This document shows, one piece after another, positions 21,813 to 32,952 of a stretch of DNA of 64,000 bases. The translations under genes and the position numbers were made by a program. The DNA is from Xanthostigma xanthostigma (Eukaryota > Arthropoda > Insecta > Raphidioptera > Raphidiidae). The notes below the pieces were generated by a model, which saw only the letters and a program-made list of their open reading frames with translations, was not told where the DNA came from and ran no database searches. The stretch covers positions 1,798,001 to 1,862,000 of the forward strand of contig OY754473.1 in NCBI GenBank assembly GCA_963575645.1, in the 5' to 3' direction. Position 1 is the first letter of the stretch, and every line of letters begins with the position of its first letter.

Positions 21813-22130
21813 TATTTCTAATTATTGTTAATAGGTCGCACATTCCCACGACTGAAACTATAAAATTGAATATCGATCAATTAAATCGATTCCAGCCGAC
21901 TGACATGTCAGCCGAGAACAAATGAGCATACAAACATGGCCCTGATACATATTTCAAACATCTTATCAAGGTCCTTTCACTCTGTGCGCAGATAAACCAT
22001 AGACAACAGATATTTCTTTTATTTTTTATTTTGTAGATTGTTATCTCTATGTGTGTACAATTTTATCCCGATTAGCAATCTCACCTTTCTACAATTTGTA
22101 TTAGTTAACTTGGCATAGGTATGTATAATA

Positions 22131-22504
22131 GAGCTGTAACAAACCGTATGTATTCGTTACTGAGTAATGGGTACATCGTCTGACTCGAAGTACCGAATCG
22201 TTACTTACAAAGTCATTTCGTTACTCGCATCTGTCATATCGAACAGACATGGAGTCAGTTCGACTCGTTTGATGCGGTTATATGTTATACGAACGAAGTC
22301 ATACCGTATCACGATGCGACGCGCTTCGATGGGATGGGTACATGCTTGATGCCAGAGAACATACACTTCTTGATGCTGTTATACACGATTGTATGTCGTA
22401 TGAAAAGTAACGAGTAAGGTAACGATACGAAAGTAACGGGTACTGGTTCTTTAAGTAACGAATACATACGGGTACACAATTTCTCGTTACTTTTACAGCT
22501 CTAA
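22131..22504. repeat. Short TIR element, TAGAGCTGTAA ends
   Basis: TAGAGCTGTAAC at the left and GTTACTTTTACAGCTCTA at the right, with CGTATGTATTCGTTAC repeated in inverse further in. The interior is rich in GTAACGA-type motifs. hAT-like by its ends; no clean target duplication seen. Confidence 0.5.
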
Positions 22505-22508
22505 ATTG

Positions 22509-22836
22509 TATATTATGCGCCACGAATCTAAAAGGCTCGGAAGTTAGATGCAAAAGCGGGCTTGCGCTTGTACAGTCTGTTGAAAAACTACAAACTCGCA
22601 ACTCAACAAAACTAAAATAGCAATAACGACTTGACAATAGCGTGCTCGACTCTACTTTAAAGCAGGAAAGCGACAAGTGACAAAGGCAACGAGCGATCAC
22701 GACAAATCACCGACGAGTGCACGTTCCGTGCAGGTAGCTGGGAGGTGGTGGGAGTATCAACGGCTCTAAAGTGTGCCTTTGCGACGCTGTTTGTGACTAA
22801 CTTCCGAACCTTTTAGATCCGTGGCGCGTATTATAC
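22509..22836 (-). repeat. Family X MITE (X2)
   Basis: Reverse orientation of X1, with ends TATTATGCGCCACGAATC and GATCCGTGGCGCGTATTATAC and the full interior. Confidence 0.8.
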
Positions 22837-22864
22837 TGCGGATCACAATCGCACGATTTGTGTT

Positions 22865-22944
22865 TTAATTTAATGTCTTTTACCACAAAAAAGACATTAA
22901 ATTAAGCCAATGAGAAAACTTACCACAAAAGTTTTCTCATTGGC
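22865..22944. other. Two adjacent perfect hairpins with the same 7-nt loop
   Basis: Hairpin 1: 17-bp arms 22865-22881 and 22889-22905 around loop ACCACAA. Hairpin 2 begins at the very next base: 16-bp arms 22906-22921 and 22929-22944 around the identical loop ACCACAA. All 33 pairs are perfect. Function unknown; see findings. Confidence 0.85.
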
Positions 22945-23235
22945 TACTGTCATAGACAAAAATATATAAAAATGTTGATAGAGAGAGGACGTTACGTTTG
23001 TATACGTTGGGTTAAACATGGCTTTAATTGAAGGCGAAATCTAGATAACAGGGCGAAATTTAGTTACTAGTATTTCGTTAGATGACAGCGCGTGACGCTT
23101 GCTTTTTGTATGCGTTGGATTATAAAATCCATGTACACGGCGATATTTAGTTTCTAGAATTTCGTATAAATTTATGTTTCACATCTGCCAGATGTCATTT
23201 TTAAAAAATACATTTTAACAATCCTGGTATAGTAT

Positions 23236-23890
23236 CTAGACGTCCCGGTTTTCCGGGACATGTCCCGTTTTCGCCCTCCTGTCCCGGTTTTTTTTCAAAA
23301 TCTATGCAAATGTCCCGGTTTGTACTTCAGGAAATAGAAAAAAAAATTTTTTCCTTTCAAACCTTATGGCTTATGATTGTTATGAACAATGAACAAATAA
23401 ACATACTGACCACTATAATTAAGTCTCTTTTTGACGTGATAACGTCTTATAAATTGATGAATCACCAATCTTATAAATTGATAAAACACCCGGCTGCATG
23501 CACGAAAAAGTGTAACGTTCCGCCTGACCCTGTGCGTGCTTTTCTCGAAAACGGCCCTAACGATTTGGATGAAATTTACTGAAAAGGGATTTTGGGGGGC
23601 AAAAAATCGTTTTAGCTAGGTCTCATCTCTCGAAAAAATCGTTTTCATACAAATTTTATCATTATAAAAATCAATTTTTTGACGTATGAAAATACTTAAA
23701 TATTGTAAGTAAGTTTTGGAATTTTTTTTTGGAATTTTGGGAACTGATAGATAGGAATAAAAAAAAATAAAATCTTTTACAACAAATTTTTTTAGATTTC
23801 AGAAATTTCAAAAATATTTTTTCATTCTTCAATTATCAATAGGGGGGGGGGGGGCTGTAAAATGTCCCGTTTTGTATCTCTAGATCAACT
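23236..23890. repeat. TGTCCCGG-rich repeat with nested family A copy (A3)
   Basis: Repeated TCCCGGTTT blocks at 23244-23320 and an inverse-like TGTCCCGTTTTG near 23868 bracket the region. Bases 23429-23722 are a 3'-truncated family A copy in plus orientation. A G-run lies at 23844-23855. Confidence 0.5.
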
Positions 23891-24975
23891 TCTAGAGATG
23901 ATTAAAATTACCTTTTTATATTATAATTTATAGTCAATAAAGCCTTCAGATCAAAAGTTTTAAAATCATTTATATTATGTTTAATTGTAGCTTGTGGCAG
24001 CTGTAGCAAATCTTAAACTGAATTTTTTAGGGTTTTTAAACCTTCGGCTTTGGCCGAAGGTTGTGGCGACAACCGATTAATCGGTTTCGGCTTCGGCCAA
24101 AAATCGACCTTCGGACGGACACTAAATCTATAATATAATGTTGTTACATTAATTCATTCTTTGTATTTATAGTGAAATAAACGCGTTAATGTTTTCTAAT
24201 AAAAAATGTTTAATAATCTTTTTACCCAACTATCCAAAATTAAAAGGAATGGTTATGATTTTAGTAAATTTTTTTAATAGACGTACAAACAAAAATTGAA
24301 GGCTATATGCACCGAAAAGTAACTCATTTTGTATAAAACAAATTCACGAAATTTGTTCTGTTTTTCCTTATAAATGCCATAAAAGTGAAAAGGATTTCTA
24401 CGTAATTTCAACACCAAATATTTACTGTCAAGTTAATTAAATCATACATACATAGATATTCAGAGACAAGACTGAAATTAAATATCTATAGGTAGTAGGT
24501 ACAATAATAATATAGGTACTTATTTTTTTACGTACTTATATCTATGTACACATTTTTGTGAAAAGTTTATATAATATAGGTACGTATATAAACTATAGAG
24601 TCATGTATTTTTTTATATTAAAGTTTAATTGACATCCAACTTCTGATTTATCATTTTTTTCTAACCGTTTCCCTCTTCCACAATATGTATAGTGTATACC
24701 AGTGTTTTTCAACCTTTTTCATGATGCGACCCCCCTGGTATGAAAAAATATTTCGCGACCCCCTGATCCTTCGCTTTTTTATCATGTATGTTACAGTGTT
24801 ACGACGTTTTTATACGTCTCCATAATTAGGATTCGGATATAAGTACATAATATATAGTACCTACGTTAAACACATTATTTTACAATTATGTACATACATC
24901 GAATACGTATATCCTTTTGTTAAAATTCTCTTACTTAATAAATCAATCTTTTTTATCTTTATTGTTTTTTTCAAA
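23891..24975. other. AT-rich DNA, no gene seen
   Basis: Contains a short CTTCGGCTTTGGCCGAAGG hairpin repeat (24043-24120) and a degraded CAGTGTTTTTCAACC hAT-type end (24702-24770). Otherwise no recognised content. Confidence 0.4.
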
Positions 24976-25402
24976 TCTTTGATTAACGTCTGATTAGAAC
25001 TCTTCAATAAATAAAATTATCGACCAATTTTTCAGACAATATATTAACAAAAAAATATATAATTAATACATTAACGTTTCAATCCGGATTTGGACCTTCT
25101 TCAGAACTGATCTAAAAAATATAAAAAATAATTAATATTAAAAATCTAATTCGCTTTTTATAGAATCTTTCAAAATTATTACTGATTAAGTATAAATTAT
25201 TATTTTTTCACTATTTTTATAATCAGTAATAATTTTGAAAGATTCTATAAAAAGCGAATTAGATTTTAAATATTAATTATTTTTTATATATTTTTTTAGA
25301 TCAGTTCTGAAGAAGGTCCAAATCCGGATTGAAACGTTAATGTATTAATTATATATTTTTTTGTTAATATATTGTCTGAAAAATTAATCGATAATTTTAA
25401 TT
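24976..25402. repeat. Family G element as a ~200-bp-arm palindrome
   Basis: The left half reads TTGATTAACGTCTGATTAGA ... TTCAATCCGGATTTGGACC and the right half is its inverse (GGTCCAAATCCGGATTGAAA ... CTGAAAAATTAATCG), axis near 25210. Each arm holds the CTGAAGAAGG ... GAAACGTT core. Head-to-head partial copies are typical of Penelope-like elements. Confidence 0.65.
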
Positions 25403-25657
25403 CTTTGGCTTATTTCGTGACTAGAACTTCATATAAACATATATTATGTTTATGCGGAGTTTGTCATGAAATAAGCCAAAGAATTATGTACACAATATTT
25501 AGGAACACTCTGTATAATAAACAAAAAATAAAATTATTATAATTGAAAACGTGGTAAGTATAAATGAAAAAAATATTTATTTAAATTAAATACATACACA
25601 AAAATTAAATGCAATTCAACAAAAAAAAATTTAAAAATTATTTTTTGACTTAATTTG

Positions 25658-25834
25658 TTTTGAAGGAGATTTATTTGGTTGAGGAACAATTGAAATAAGC
25701 TTTACCAGTGTATCGCTTGTGGCCAACGTTTCGAAAAATATATTTTCATCATATTTTCGAAACGTTGGCCACAAGCGATACACTGGTAAAGCTTATTTCA
25801 ATTGTTCCTCAACCAAATAAATCTCCTTCAATAC
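25658..25834. repeat. Palindrome with ~82-bp perfect arms, 3' of the kinesin gene
   Basis: TTGAAGGAGATTTATTTGG ... AACGTTTCGAAAAATAT and its exact inverse meet at about 25745. One arm recurs at 48930-49030, preceded there by CTGAAGATGAA. It shares the stem/CGAAACGTT layout of family G. Confidence 0.7.
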
Positions 25835-25863
25835 ATATTTTGGAACAAAACTTCTACTAACAA

Positions 25864-27480
25864 TTAATTTTTCTTCGCCGCAGTTTTACATAGGTGAACT
25901 TGAGCTGCAAATCGCAGTGAGTTCAAGCTTTCGTAATAACACTCTTCAAACGGAGAAATATTCACCAGCATTAAAGTTTTTGAGTTGCCCCCCAAACTTG
26001 GCTTCAACAAATGTGTTATTTTCGAATTGCGATATGGCACGTAATCACGGTTTTCCAGCAAAGCTATAATTACAGTAGTCAAACTGGTAAGCGACTGATT
26101 TATAGTTTTTGTTTCCGTTAAATGAGTCTTCTCCAAATTTCTGGCCTTTTCTGAACCAGCCAAGTCGACTAAATTAATAGAGCTGACACATTGTTTCTGG
26201 TTATTTTTATTAAAACCCGTTAGCGTGATTTTACTTACTGAATGCGATCGTGACGCTCTTTCGTTCATTTCTGTAACCGCAACGGCTCTGTTCTCTTGTG
26301 CTAGGCGCATTAGACGTTTGAAATCGGAGCTCGTCTTTATTTCCATAACCGATAAATTTGACACGCGAACATCCGTGCCGGTCGGATCGGCCATTTGAAT
26401 GTCGTGTGCTTTCTGATTTTTGGAATTATCGAGTAAATCGTAAATATGCTCGTTATATATTTGCAAAAACGACGCCGTCACACTGAATTCCCAACCAAGT
26501 ATTTTCCGTGCGTCGATTGAGGAAAACACGAAATCCATAGTACGCGGAATCATTCCAAATGAATCGTCCGTATTGCCTCCTTCCATGGTGTAAGTCTTTC
26601 CAGAACCTGTTTGTCCGTAAGCGAAAATACAAATATTATACCCGTCGAGTGCCGATTGGACCAGCAGTGCTAACTCTTCAAATATATCTGCTTGAGAGCT
26701 GTCTTCTTTGAAAACTTTATCAAAGGTAAACGACTGTGGGGCGTTACGCTTATTTTTTGATTTTTCTATTGAAGCAAGACTCAGCACTAAACTAGTCTCG
26801 TCCGGATACTGAATAACGCATTTAGATTTCGAGTCCTCGGTTTGTGTATGTGGTCGCACCCGACAAACCACTCTAATATTTCCCTTCAAATCTGCGTCAA
26901 GTAAACGTTGCCTTAACGACTGTGTTTCACCGAGCATTTCTTCCAACGATCTTCTTAACGACTCGTATTCAATTTTATTTATGCTTATAAGTTCTGTATT
27001 TGAATTAATTATTGAATCTTTTTCAACAATCAGTTCTTCAAGATTTTGTTTTTTATCGGTGAGAAATTGTATTTTATCCTTAAGAGCAGCATTTTCAGCT
27101 TTGTACCGTTCAATAAGTTCACGTTCGAGAGTATATATTCTATCTTTATGTTCTTCCAATTCAACAACCCGTGACTTTAGTATATTACGTTCTTGCAATA
27201 ACAAATCATAAGCGGTATTTATTTTAGTTTTTTTCTGTTTCGTGGCATCAGTTTGGAGTGGCGCATCATTTATTTCTCGTTCTGGAAAAGCAAATATTTT
27301 GAAGTTTTTCTTCGTCCTCGTTCCATCAATTATCGCATTTCTAATTGGTATTTTGGCCATTCCTCCATCACACGACAGACTAAAGTCGTAATCGTCACGT
27401 TTTCTTACTTGAACGTTTTTCCACAGTCGCAGTTCGACTGCAGACAAGCTTCTGCTTAATGTACCGCTTGGCACTGACAT
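25864..27480 (-). CDS. Kinesin-14 (Ncd/KIFC1-like) C-terminal motor protein, intronless
   Basis: 538 aa from ATG 27480 (context AAAATGTCA). Layout: residues 1-85 without known domain; 85-195 coiled coil (heptads such as LEEHKDRIYTLERELIERY); neck and start of the motor at 198 (LKGNIRVVCRVRP); P-loop GQTGSGKT 289-296; switch I NERASRSH 406-413; switch II DLAGSEKA 439-446; helix NQSLTSLTTVIIALL and VPYRNSKITHLLKPSLGG, closest in pattern to Drosophila Ncd. The motor at the C-terminus with a KGNIRV-type neck defines the minus-end-directed kinesin-14 class used in spindle pole focusing and meiosis. It is shorter than Ncd (about 700 aa) and lacks an obvious basic microtubule-binding tail. Switch I has Ala in place of the first Ser of SSRSH. 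Absence of introns suggests a retrocopy or intron loss. The ORF is intact, so it is probably functional. Confidence 0.9.
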   Translation of the reverse strand: MSVPSGTLSRSLSAVELRLWKNVQVRKRDDYDFSLSCDGGMAKIPIRNAIIDGTRTKKNFKIFAFPEREINDAPLQTDATKQKKTKINTAYDLLLQERNILKSRVVELEEHKDRIYTLERELIERYKAENAALKDKIQFLTDKKQNLEELIVEKDSIINSNTELISINKIEYESLRRSLEEMLGETQSLRQRLLDADLKGNIRVVCRVRPHTQTEDSKSKCVIQYPDETSLVLSLASIEKSKNKRNAPQSFTFDKVFKEDSSQADIFEELALLVQSALDGYNICIFAYGQTGSGKTYTMEGGNTDDSFGMIPRTMDFVFSSIDARKILGWEFSVTASFLQIYNEHIYDLLDNSKNQKAHDIQMADPTGTDVRVSNLSVMEIKTSSDFKRLMRLAQENRAVAVTEMNERASRSHSVSKITLTGFNKNNQKQCVSSINLVDLAGSEKARNLEKTHLTETKTINQSLTSLTTVIIALLENRDYVPYRNSKITHLLKPSLGGNSKTLMLVNISPFEECYYESLNSLRFAAQVHLCKTAAKKN

Positions 27481-27742
27481 TTTAACTGTAGTTTTATGAA
27501 AAAAAAAAACAAAATATAAATTAAATATATCTGTTTCAGCGATTATTAAAAACTACAGAAATATATAAATACCTGATATCAGTTGTGAAAATAACAAGAC
27601 GAAATAAGTCACAAAAATATTTTAATCTGACAAAATATCCAATATGGAATGTCTTTTATATCTGTGCACTTATATAATACTTACTTGTACTTACTTATGT
27701 AACTATTGTACAAAATGAATTGTAATCATTATTGGTTAAAGG

Positions 27743-28373
27743 GGCCATACACGTTGAAACGGTCGCAAAGACTGTCGATCGAACAGTTCGATTAGCACAC
27801 TAACGTTGCGACTCGGTCGCACAAACGGTCCTACAAAAATGCACTACAGTCGTCGGATGTCTTTAGTGCGAAGTGGAGTACCTACTCTTGATTTGATACA
27901 ATGAATAGGTACCTATTATGAGTAAAAGGAAAAAGCTGCAATAGCTGTAGCATTATTAGAGTTCATACGCCGAATTTCTGAGCTGTTTATTTTTATAGGC
28001 TGAACTTTGAGCAGAATGCCGTTCGTATAGTGACAGGAACTCAGTATCAAGCTTTTCATTTTTTTCCTCCATGTTGACACCTACACATACCACGCTCATT
28101 TAAAGAGTGATAATTAGCTTCAAGCTTGGTCACACGGACCGTCTTAAACATCAACACTCACATTAGGATCGGCGTGGTCGTGTCGCAAGGTTTGATCATT
28201 TGATGACTATTTCAACGGACCTGCGACATGACCTTGGTCGTACAGTCCGCTTGACGACCAATACATTCACGGTCGAACCTGTCGTATAACGACCAAGTCC
28301 TTCGGACAGTCCGTACAAAGATATTTAATATAAATATCTTTGGGTCCGTACGGCCGTTGCAACGTGTATGGCC
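27743..28373. repeat. TIR element, GGCCATACACGTT ends
   Basis: GGCCATACACGTTGAAAC at the left and GTTGCAACGTGTATGGCC at the right. The interior has repeated CGGTCG-type words but no ORF of note. It separates a possible LTR tail (28374-28416) from sequence to its left. Confidence 0.65.
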
Positions 28374-28435
28374 TGTTTTAGTCAGTAATAAAATCATTCC
28401 AGATTGATACGTTACAGTGGCGCAGTCGATAGGAT
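28374..28435 (+). repeat. LTR tail and primer-binding-site-like sequence of the gypsy relic
   Basis: An AATAAAA signal (28387) is followed by GATACGTTACA and then TGGCGCAGTCGATAGGAT at 28418-28435, which resembles the serine-tRNA primer binding site used by several insect Ty3/gypsy elements. It sits 5' of the protease-RT relic in the same orientation, consistent with one gutted element lacking gag. Confidence 0.45.
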
Positions 28436-28667
28436 AAAATTATTGTGTCTCCAAAAGTCTTTACCTAATTCATACTAATTAAAGCAAATTATTTTCATAA
28501 TAAAATAATATACAATAAATTGAAATTTAACACTGAACTGTGGCATGAAGTTTGATCGTGAGTGGGGCCTTTTAAATTCTATTTAAATTAATTTAAAACT
28601 TAAAATAACGACATTACGTAATTACGAATAAATTGTGTCATACTTAACTTTGATCTGTGGCAATACG

Positions 28668-30131
28668 CCTGTTAATTTCGAAATTGATACAGAATCAGCA
28701 CACTCAGTAATAAACGAAAAATTATATTTAAAAAAATTCTCGAATATTCCTATAATGCAAATCGATTTAATTTTAAAACAAAATTTGTCCTAAAGGTAAA
28801 ATTCATATAAACTAGGGATGTGACATTGAATGAAAAAAATCGATTAATTAATAATCGATTTTTTTTAATTTGAATATAAATCGATTTTTAAAAAATCGAT
28901 TTTAAAAGAAATAATCGATTTTTGTAGAAAAATCGATTTTTTCTGTATAATAACAAAACTAAGAGAATAATATTAAAAATTTATTAGAATGAAAATCATT
29001 TAAAATGGTAAGTATAATAATAATAACCAAAATGACAACCTTATGGTTATTGATACAGATTAGAATTGTTGAAACAATTTCTAGTACAATTTGACATTTT
29101 ATTACAAATTGTAATTTAATAAAAATAAAACCAAACGATAAGAATCCAAAGCAAAACGACAAGTTTTTGGTATGAAAATTAAAATACAAAACAAATCATG
29201 CTTTAAACTTTGAATTTAAAGAATCAAAAAACTAAAAAGAATCGTTTGTCGCCCAGATGGCACCATTTACAAAAATCGATTAAAATGTGTAATTTTTATA
29301 ATCGATTCATTAAAAATCGATTATTGTCATAAATAAAATCGATTACAAAAAATCGATTATAAGAAAAAAATAATCGATTAAAATAAAAATCGATTATTTT
29401 TTCACATCCCTAATATAAACGTTGGCTTTAATGATATAACCATTGAAAAAGTGCCTATTTATGTAATAGAAAATGGCGGACCTCCATTAATAGGCCGCGA
29501 TGTATTACAAAAATTAAATATTAATTTTCAGAATATTCAGCATACTACTTCAGTTTCACTTGATCTTAATAACTTATTACAAAAATACGCAACTGTGTTT
29601 CAAGATAAATTAGGTACATATAATAAGGGTCAAGTGGAACTTAAAGTAAAAGAAAATTGTATTCCTAAATTTTTTAAACCTAGGCCTTTGCCATTTGCTC
29701 TAAAAGGGTTGGTCGAAAATGAATTAACTAGATTAGTTGAAAGCAGTATCTTAATCCCAGTTGACACGGCAGAGTGGGGTACACCAATTTTCCCTGTATT
29801 GAAATCGAATGGTACGGTTCGACTCTGTGGTGATTATAAAATTACAATTAATCCGGTTCTCGTAAAAATTCAACATCCGCTACCACGCATTGAATATTTA
29901 TTTGAACAGTTACAAGGAGGAATACAATTTTCTAAATTAGACTTGAGAGATGCTTATCAGCAAGTTATGTTAACCCCTGATTCACAAAAATTATGCACTA
30001 TTTCCACTCACAAAGGGTTGTTTAAAGTGACAAGAATGCCCTTCGGAATTTCTTCTGCACCCTCGGTGTTTCAAAAAATTATGGAAAGTTTAGTTTCTGG
30101 AACGTGTTTTTTGGATGACATTCTCATCTAG
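28668..30131 (+). pseudogene. Ty3/gypsy pol relic (protease and N-terminal RT)
   Basis: 28668-28790 reads PVNFEIDTESAHSVINEKLY, the aspartic protease active-site region (D-T-G-S-A expected; here DTESA), then a frameshift. The frame resumes before and after a MITE (28813-29412) as KIHI/NVGFNDITI, then GGPPLIGRDVLQKL. RT follows: PFALKGLVENELTRLVESSI, GTVRLCGDYKI, FSKLDLRDAYQQV, RMPFGISSAPSVFQ, and the catalytic box FLDDILI, where it stops at TAG. The rest of RT, RNase H and integrase are missing; unrelated CCCGGGATT-rich repeat DNA follows. A dead, 3'-truncated copy. Confidence 0.85.
28813..29412. repeat. hAT-type MITE of 600 bp inserted in gypsy pol
   Basis: Ends TAGGGATGTGACATTG and TTTTTTCACATCCCTA, flanked by a perfect 8-bp duplication ATATAAAC (28805-28812 and 29413-29420). 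AATCGATT motifs crowd both arms. Removing the element and one repeat restores the local pol frame. The sister copy is 61089-61675. Confidence 0.9.
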
Positions 30132-30308
30132 AGAATACAATCCCGAGCATGTTTTTCAATCCCGGGATTACGGAATTTTTGATGCGTAATCCCGGGACTA
30201 TCCCGGGATTAGACTCTATTGTTTCTAATTGGGCTCAAATTAAAAAAAACTTGGGTAATTTCTTAATAAATGTTTTTAATATCGTTGCGCAACACAAATC
30301 ACAATATA

Positions 30309-31140
30309 CAGTGCGACCTCGATAATCCGGATCTCCATTAATCCGGCATATTCAATAATCCGGACAAGCATTTCTATTGCATTGTGTACTTTATAATCCG
30401 GATTTGGCAGTACTCGGTAATCCGGACCTGCATTTTTAGACGTCTATTTCATTTAAACTACATGGTAAAACTTAAACCGATAGTGAGGGATTCCCCTAAC
30501 TTCCAATCTAATATGTATATTATCTGGGAATTACAGTTACACAAACAGTATGTGCCTTTGCTTTGCCTAATACGAATGGTGTAGTTGTTTGTTTATTGTC
30601 ACAAGAAGTGCTATTTTCCTTTATGTGCTGCATTGCATGTAAATGTTTTTTTATACGTATATGTGCCGACATATTTTATTAAAATGCCTTCTAAAAGAAA
30701 ACATATTACACTAACAATAAAACAGAAGTCCGATATATTAGAAAGATTAGTTCGTGGTGAAAGTGGAAAAGTTTTGGTAAATGAATACGGAGTACAGACA
30801 TAAAAAAAGAAGCAAGGGAAACTGAAAAGGTATGTTTATTTTAATAAAGATCATTTTTGACACTCACTATTGTGTAACTTTATTTAGATTTGTTTCCAAT
30901 GGTGATTCCGGTCCTGGCGCCAGAAAAGCCGAGTATCCAGAAATGGAAACTCGTTTGTATGCATGGTTTTGAGGCATATGTATGAGGCAGTTAAAAGTTT
31001 CACTGTGTGCATAAGGTGGGCAGAAGAAAATGATAGTATCCCTCTAAGTGATATTCTTGTACTTCATATTAAGAGAAATTGCTTTTATATTTTATAATGA
31101 GCCAGAAAAAGTTTAAGCAGACAAAAATGACGAACTTTCT
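30309..31140 (+). mobile_element. pogo/Tigger-type DNA transposon relic
   Basis: The 5' end CAGTGCGACCTCGATAATCC is followed by repeated AATAATCCGGA words (30330-30430), the layout of pogo-superfamily ends. A broken transposase begins at 30684. The 3' end is not recognisable; family R sequence starts near 31178. Confidence 0.7.
30684..31090 (+). pseudogene. Tigger/jerky-type transposase, N-terminal relic
   Basis: ATG 30684 begins PSKRKHITLTIKQKSDILER, followed by GESGKVLVNEYGVQT and a stop: the CENP-B-like helix-turn-helix at the start of pogo/Tigger transposases. Scattered similarity continues (PEMETRLYAWF near 30935; CIRWAEENDSIPLSDI near 31010) in broken frames. Not functional. Confidence 0.65.
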
Positions 31141-31177
31141 TACAAAATAACATGTGCTTTCTATTTTATGCGAATAA

Positions 31178-31385
31178 TATAAGATCAGAATCATATGAAA
31201 ATGAGCTCAGAGCTGAGTGTGTGTATTGTGCTGTGTAATGCTAAGTGACTCCTGAGCATGCACTCTTGTGTAGTGGGTACTGTCTAGTAACGCTCCTTTG
31301 AAAGACTCTCTCTGAGCGACTCTTTTTAGTGAGCGGAGCGCACGGAGGCAGCTCCCAATAAAGTCATGTGGACACATCACTAATG
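31178..31385. repeat. Family R repeat (R1)
   Basis: ATAAGATCAGAATCATATGA through CTCTGAGCGACTCTTTTTAG and CAGCTCCCAATAAAG match 43739-43965 in the same orientation. Nature unknown. Confidence 0.6.
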
Positions 31386-32340
31386 GTGACAGTATGCAAC
31401 GTTGAACGGAATGAACTGTAAAAAACCACGTCGATTGATCAGCTGTACTACAAATTTGCATTACAAACCGATTATTTATTGTTTGAGAAAATGTTTGTTC
31501 TGTTTTGTATACATAATTCGACTGATTTAAATCTGTGACTGACTTTTCCTTGAACGCGTTTATTGAAAAGAATTCATTTGTTTGACCAACAACTGCCTAT
31601 CAGTTAAGAGGAAAGAGTGAGAGAATCGTTTCTACTCTCTCTCTATCAAAGCGTCATGCGCAGGCATACGTAGCATTTTCTCTTACCACGGTAACAAATT
31701 TCACATAACCAATTTCCTTATCCTGAGACAATAAAATGCTAGAAGTAGAACCCAAGAAGTTCCATTTCTAACGCGTATTTTTAAGGGTTCCGTACCTCAA
31801 AAGGAAAAAAGTAACCCTTAGAGGATCACTTCGTTGTCCGTCTGTCTTTCTGTCTCAGGTACGCGTGGAGGTATCAAGTTGAAATTACTATCAAATACTC
31901 AGGTCTGCAATTCCTTGGAGCTGTAAAAAAAGCAAACTTCTAAGTCAACGCAATCAAAAGATACCGCCGTTTGTACCATTTATTTTGATACTTGCAAGGA
32001 ATTCAAACCTATAGGGTACTTCCCGTTAACCTAGAATCATGCAATCAAGCAATGTCTTGTAGCACAAGTAAAGAAAAAATCCGAAAACCGTAAATTTGTA
32101 GTTCACAAAAAAATACTTTTTTTGCAGTTGGCAAACTGACCTGACCTATGTCGATGTATATAGAAACAACAGTTTTCCAACGGCAAAGTGTAAGAAAATA
32201 CGCTTAAACTAAACATTATAAGTGCAACTGCACTGGTCAACATTATACTGACCGACTGTAACAACGCAAGATAGAAATGGTGTTGTAGAAGAATATTATG
32301 TTATTTTAAGACTTGGTTAATGTTTATAAGCTATAACATA

Positions 32341-32952
32341 CTAGCGGTCCCGCCCGGTTTCACCCGGGTGCAAAAGAACGAATGGGGAAGGAAGGGACAT
32401 GAGTACACACATTCATCTTAGTTTATCGAGATGAATGTTGTGTCCAAATTCCATGATGATCGGAGTTACCGTTCAAAAGTTTTTGTCGATAAAAAGCAGT
32501 AGATATTTAAACTTTTTTTAACTAATAATTTTTTTTAAATGAATTACTTAAATAAATTTAAATGTAAGCCTTAGAAGAAAGAAATGTAAAATATAAAAAA
32601 AAAAATAAAAATATATTTGCCCAACGTGGGGCTCGAACCCACGACCCTGATATTGACAGACGCATGCTCTACCGATTGATCTACCTGATGTTGTGTTGTT
32701 GCATCACTAATATGAGTATATCTAGTTAGTGCATTTCACATGAATAAAAGCTTATTTTTGAGACACATTTTGCAACATTTTTCATTAAAGCTCCGCTCCT
32801 AATGGTCGTAGCGTAATATTATATAGCCTATAGCCTTCCTCGGTAAATGGACTATCCAACAAAAAACATTTTTTCAATTTGAACCAGTAGTTCCTGAGAT
32901 TAGCGCGTTCAAACAAACAAACAAACTCTTCAGCTTTATATATTAGTATAGA
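32341..32952 (-). mobile_element. Non-autonomous Helitron with tRNA-like insert (H3)
   Basis: In minus orientation: 5' TCTATACTAATATATAAAGC at 32952, 3' hairpin CACCCGGGTGAAACCGGG and CTAG at 32341. Nested in family P. Confidence 0.85.
32619..32690 (-). tRNA. tRNA-Lys-derived sequence in Helitron H3 (pseudo-tRNA, loop reads GTC)
   Basis: The T-arm GTGGGTTCGAGCCCCAC is perfect and the acceptor 3' side GTTGGGC is lysine-like. The anticodon loop is CTGTCAA rather than CTCTTAA, and the anticodon stem pairs poorly. Confidence 0.55.

Noticed and set aside
29451..30131. Intact retroviral-type polymerase gene
   Set aside because: The frame ends right after the catalytic box and lacks RNase H and integrase; the protease is broken upstream by a frameshift and a MITE.
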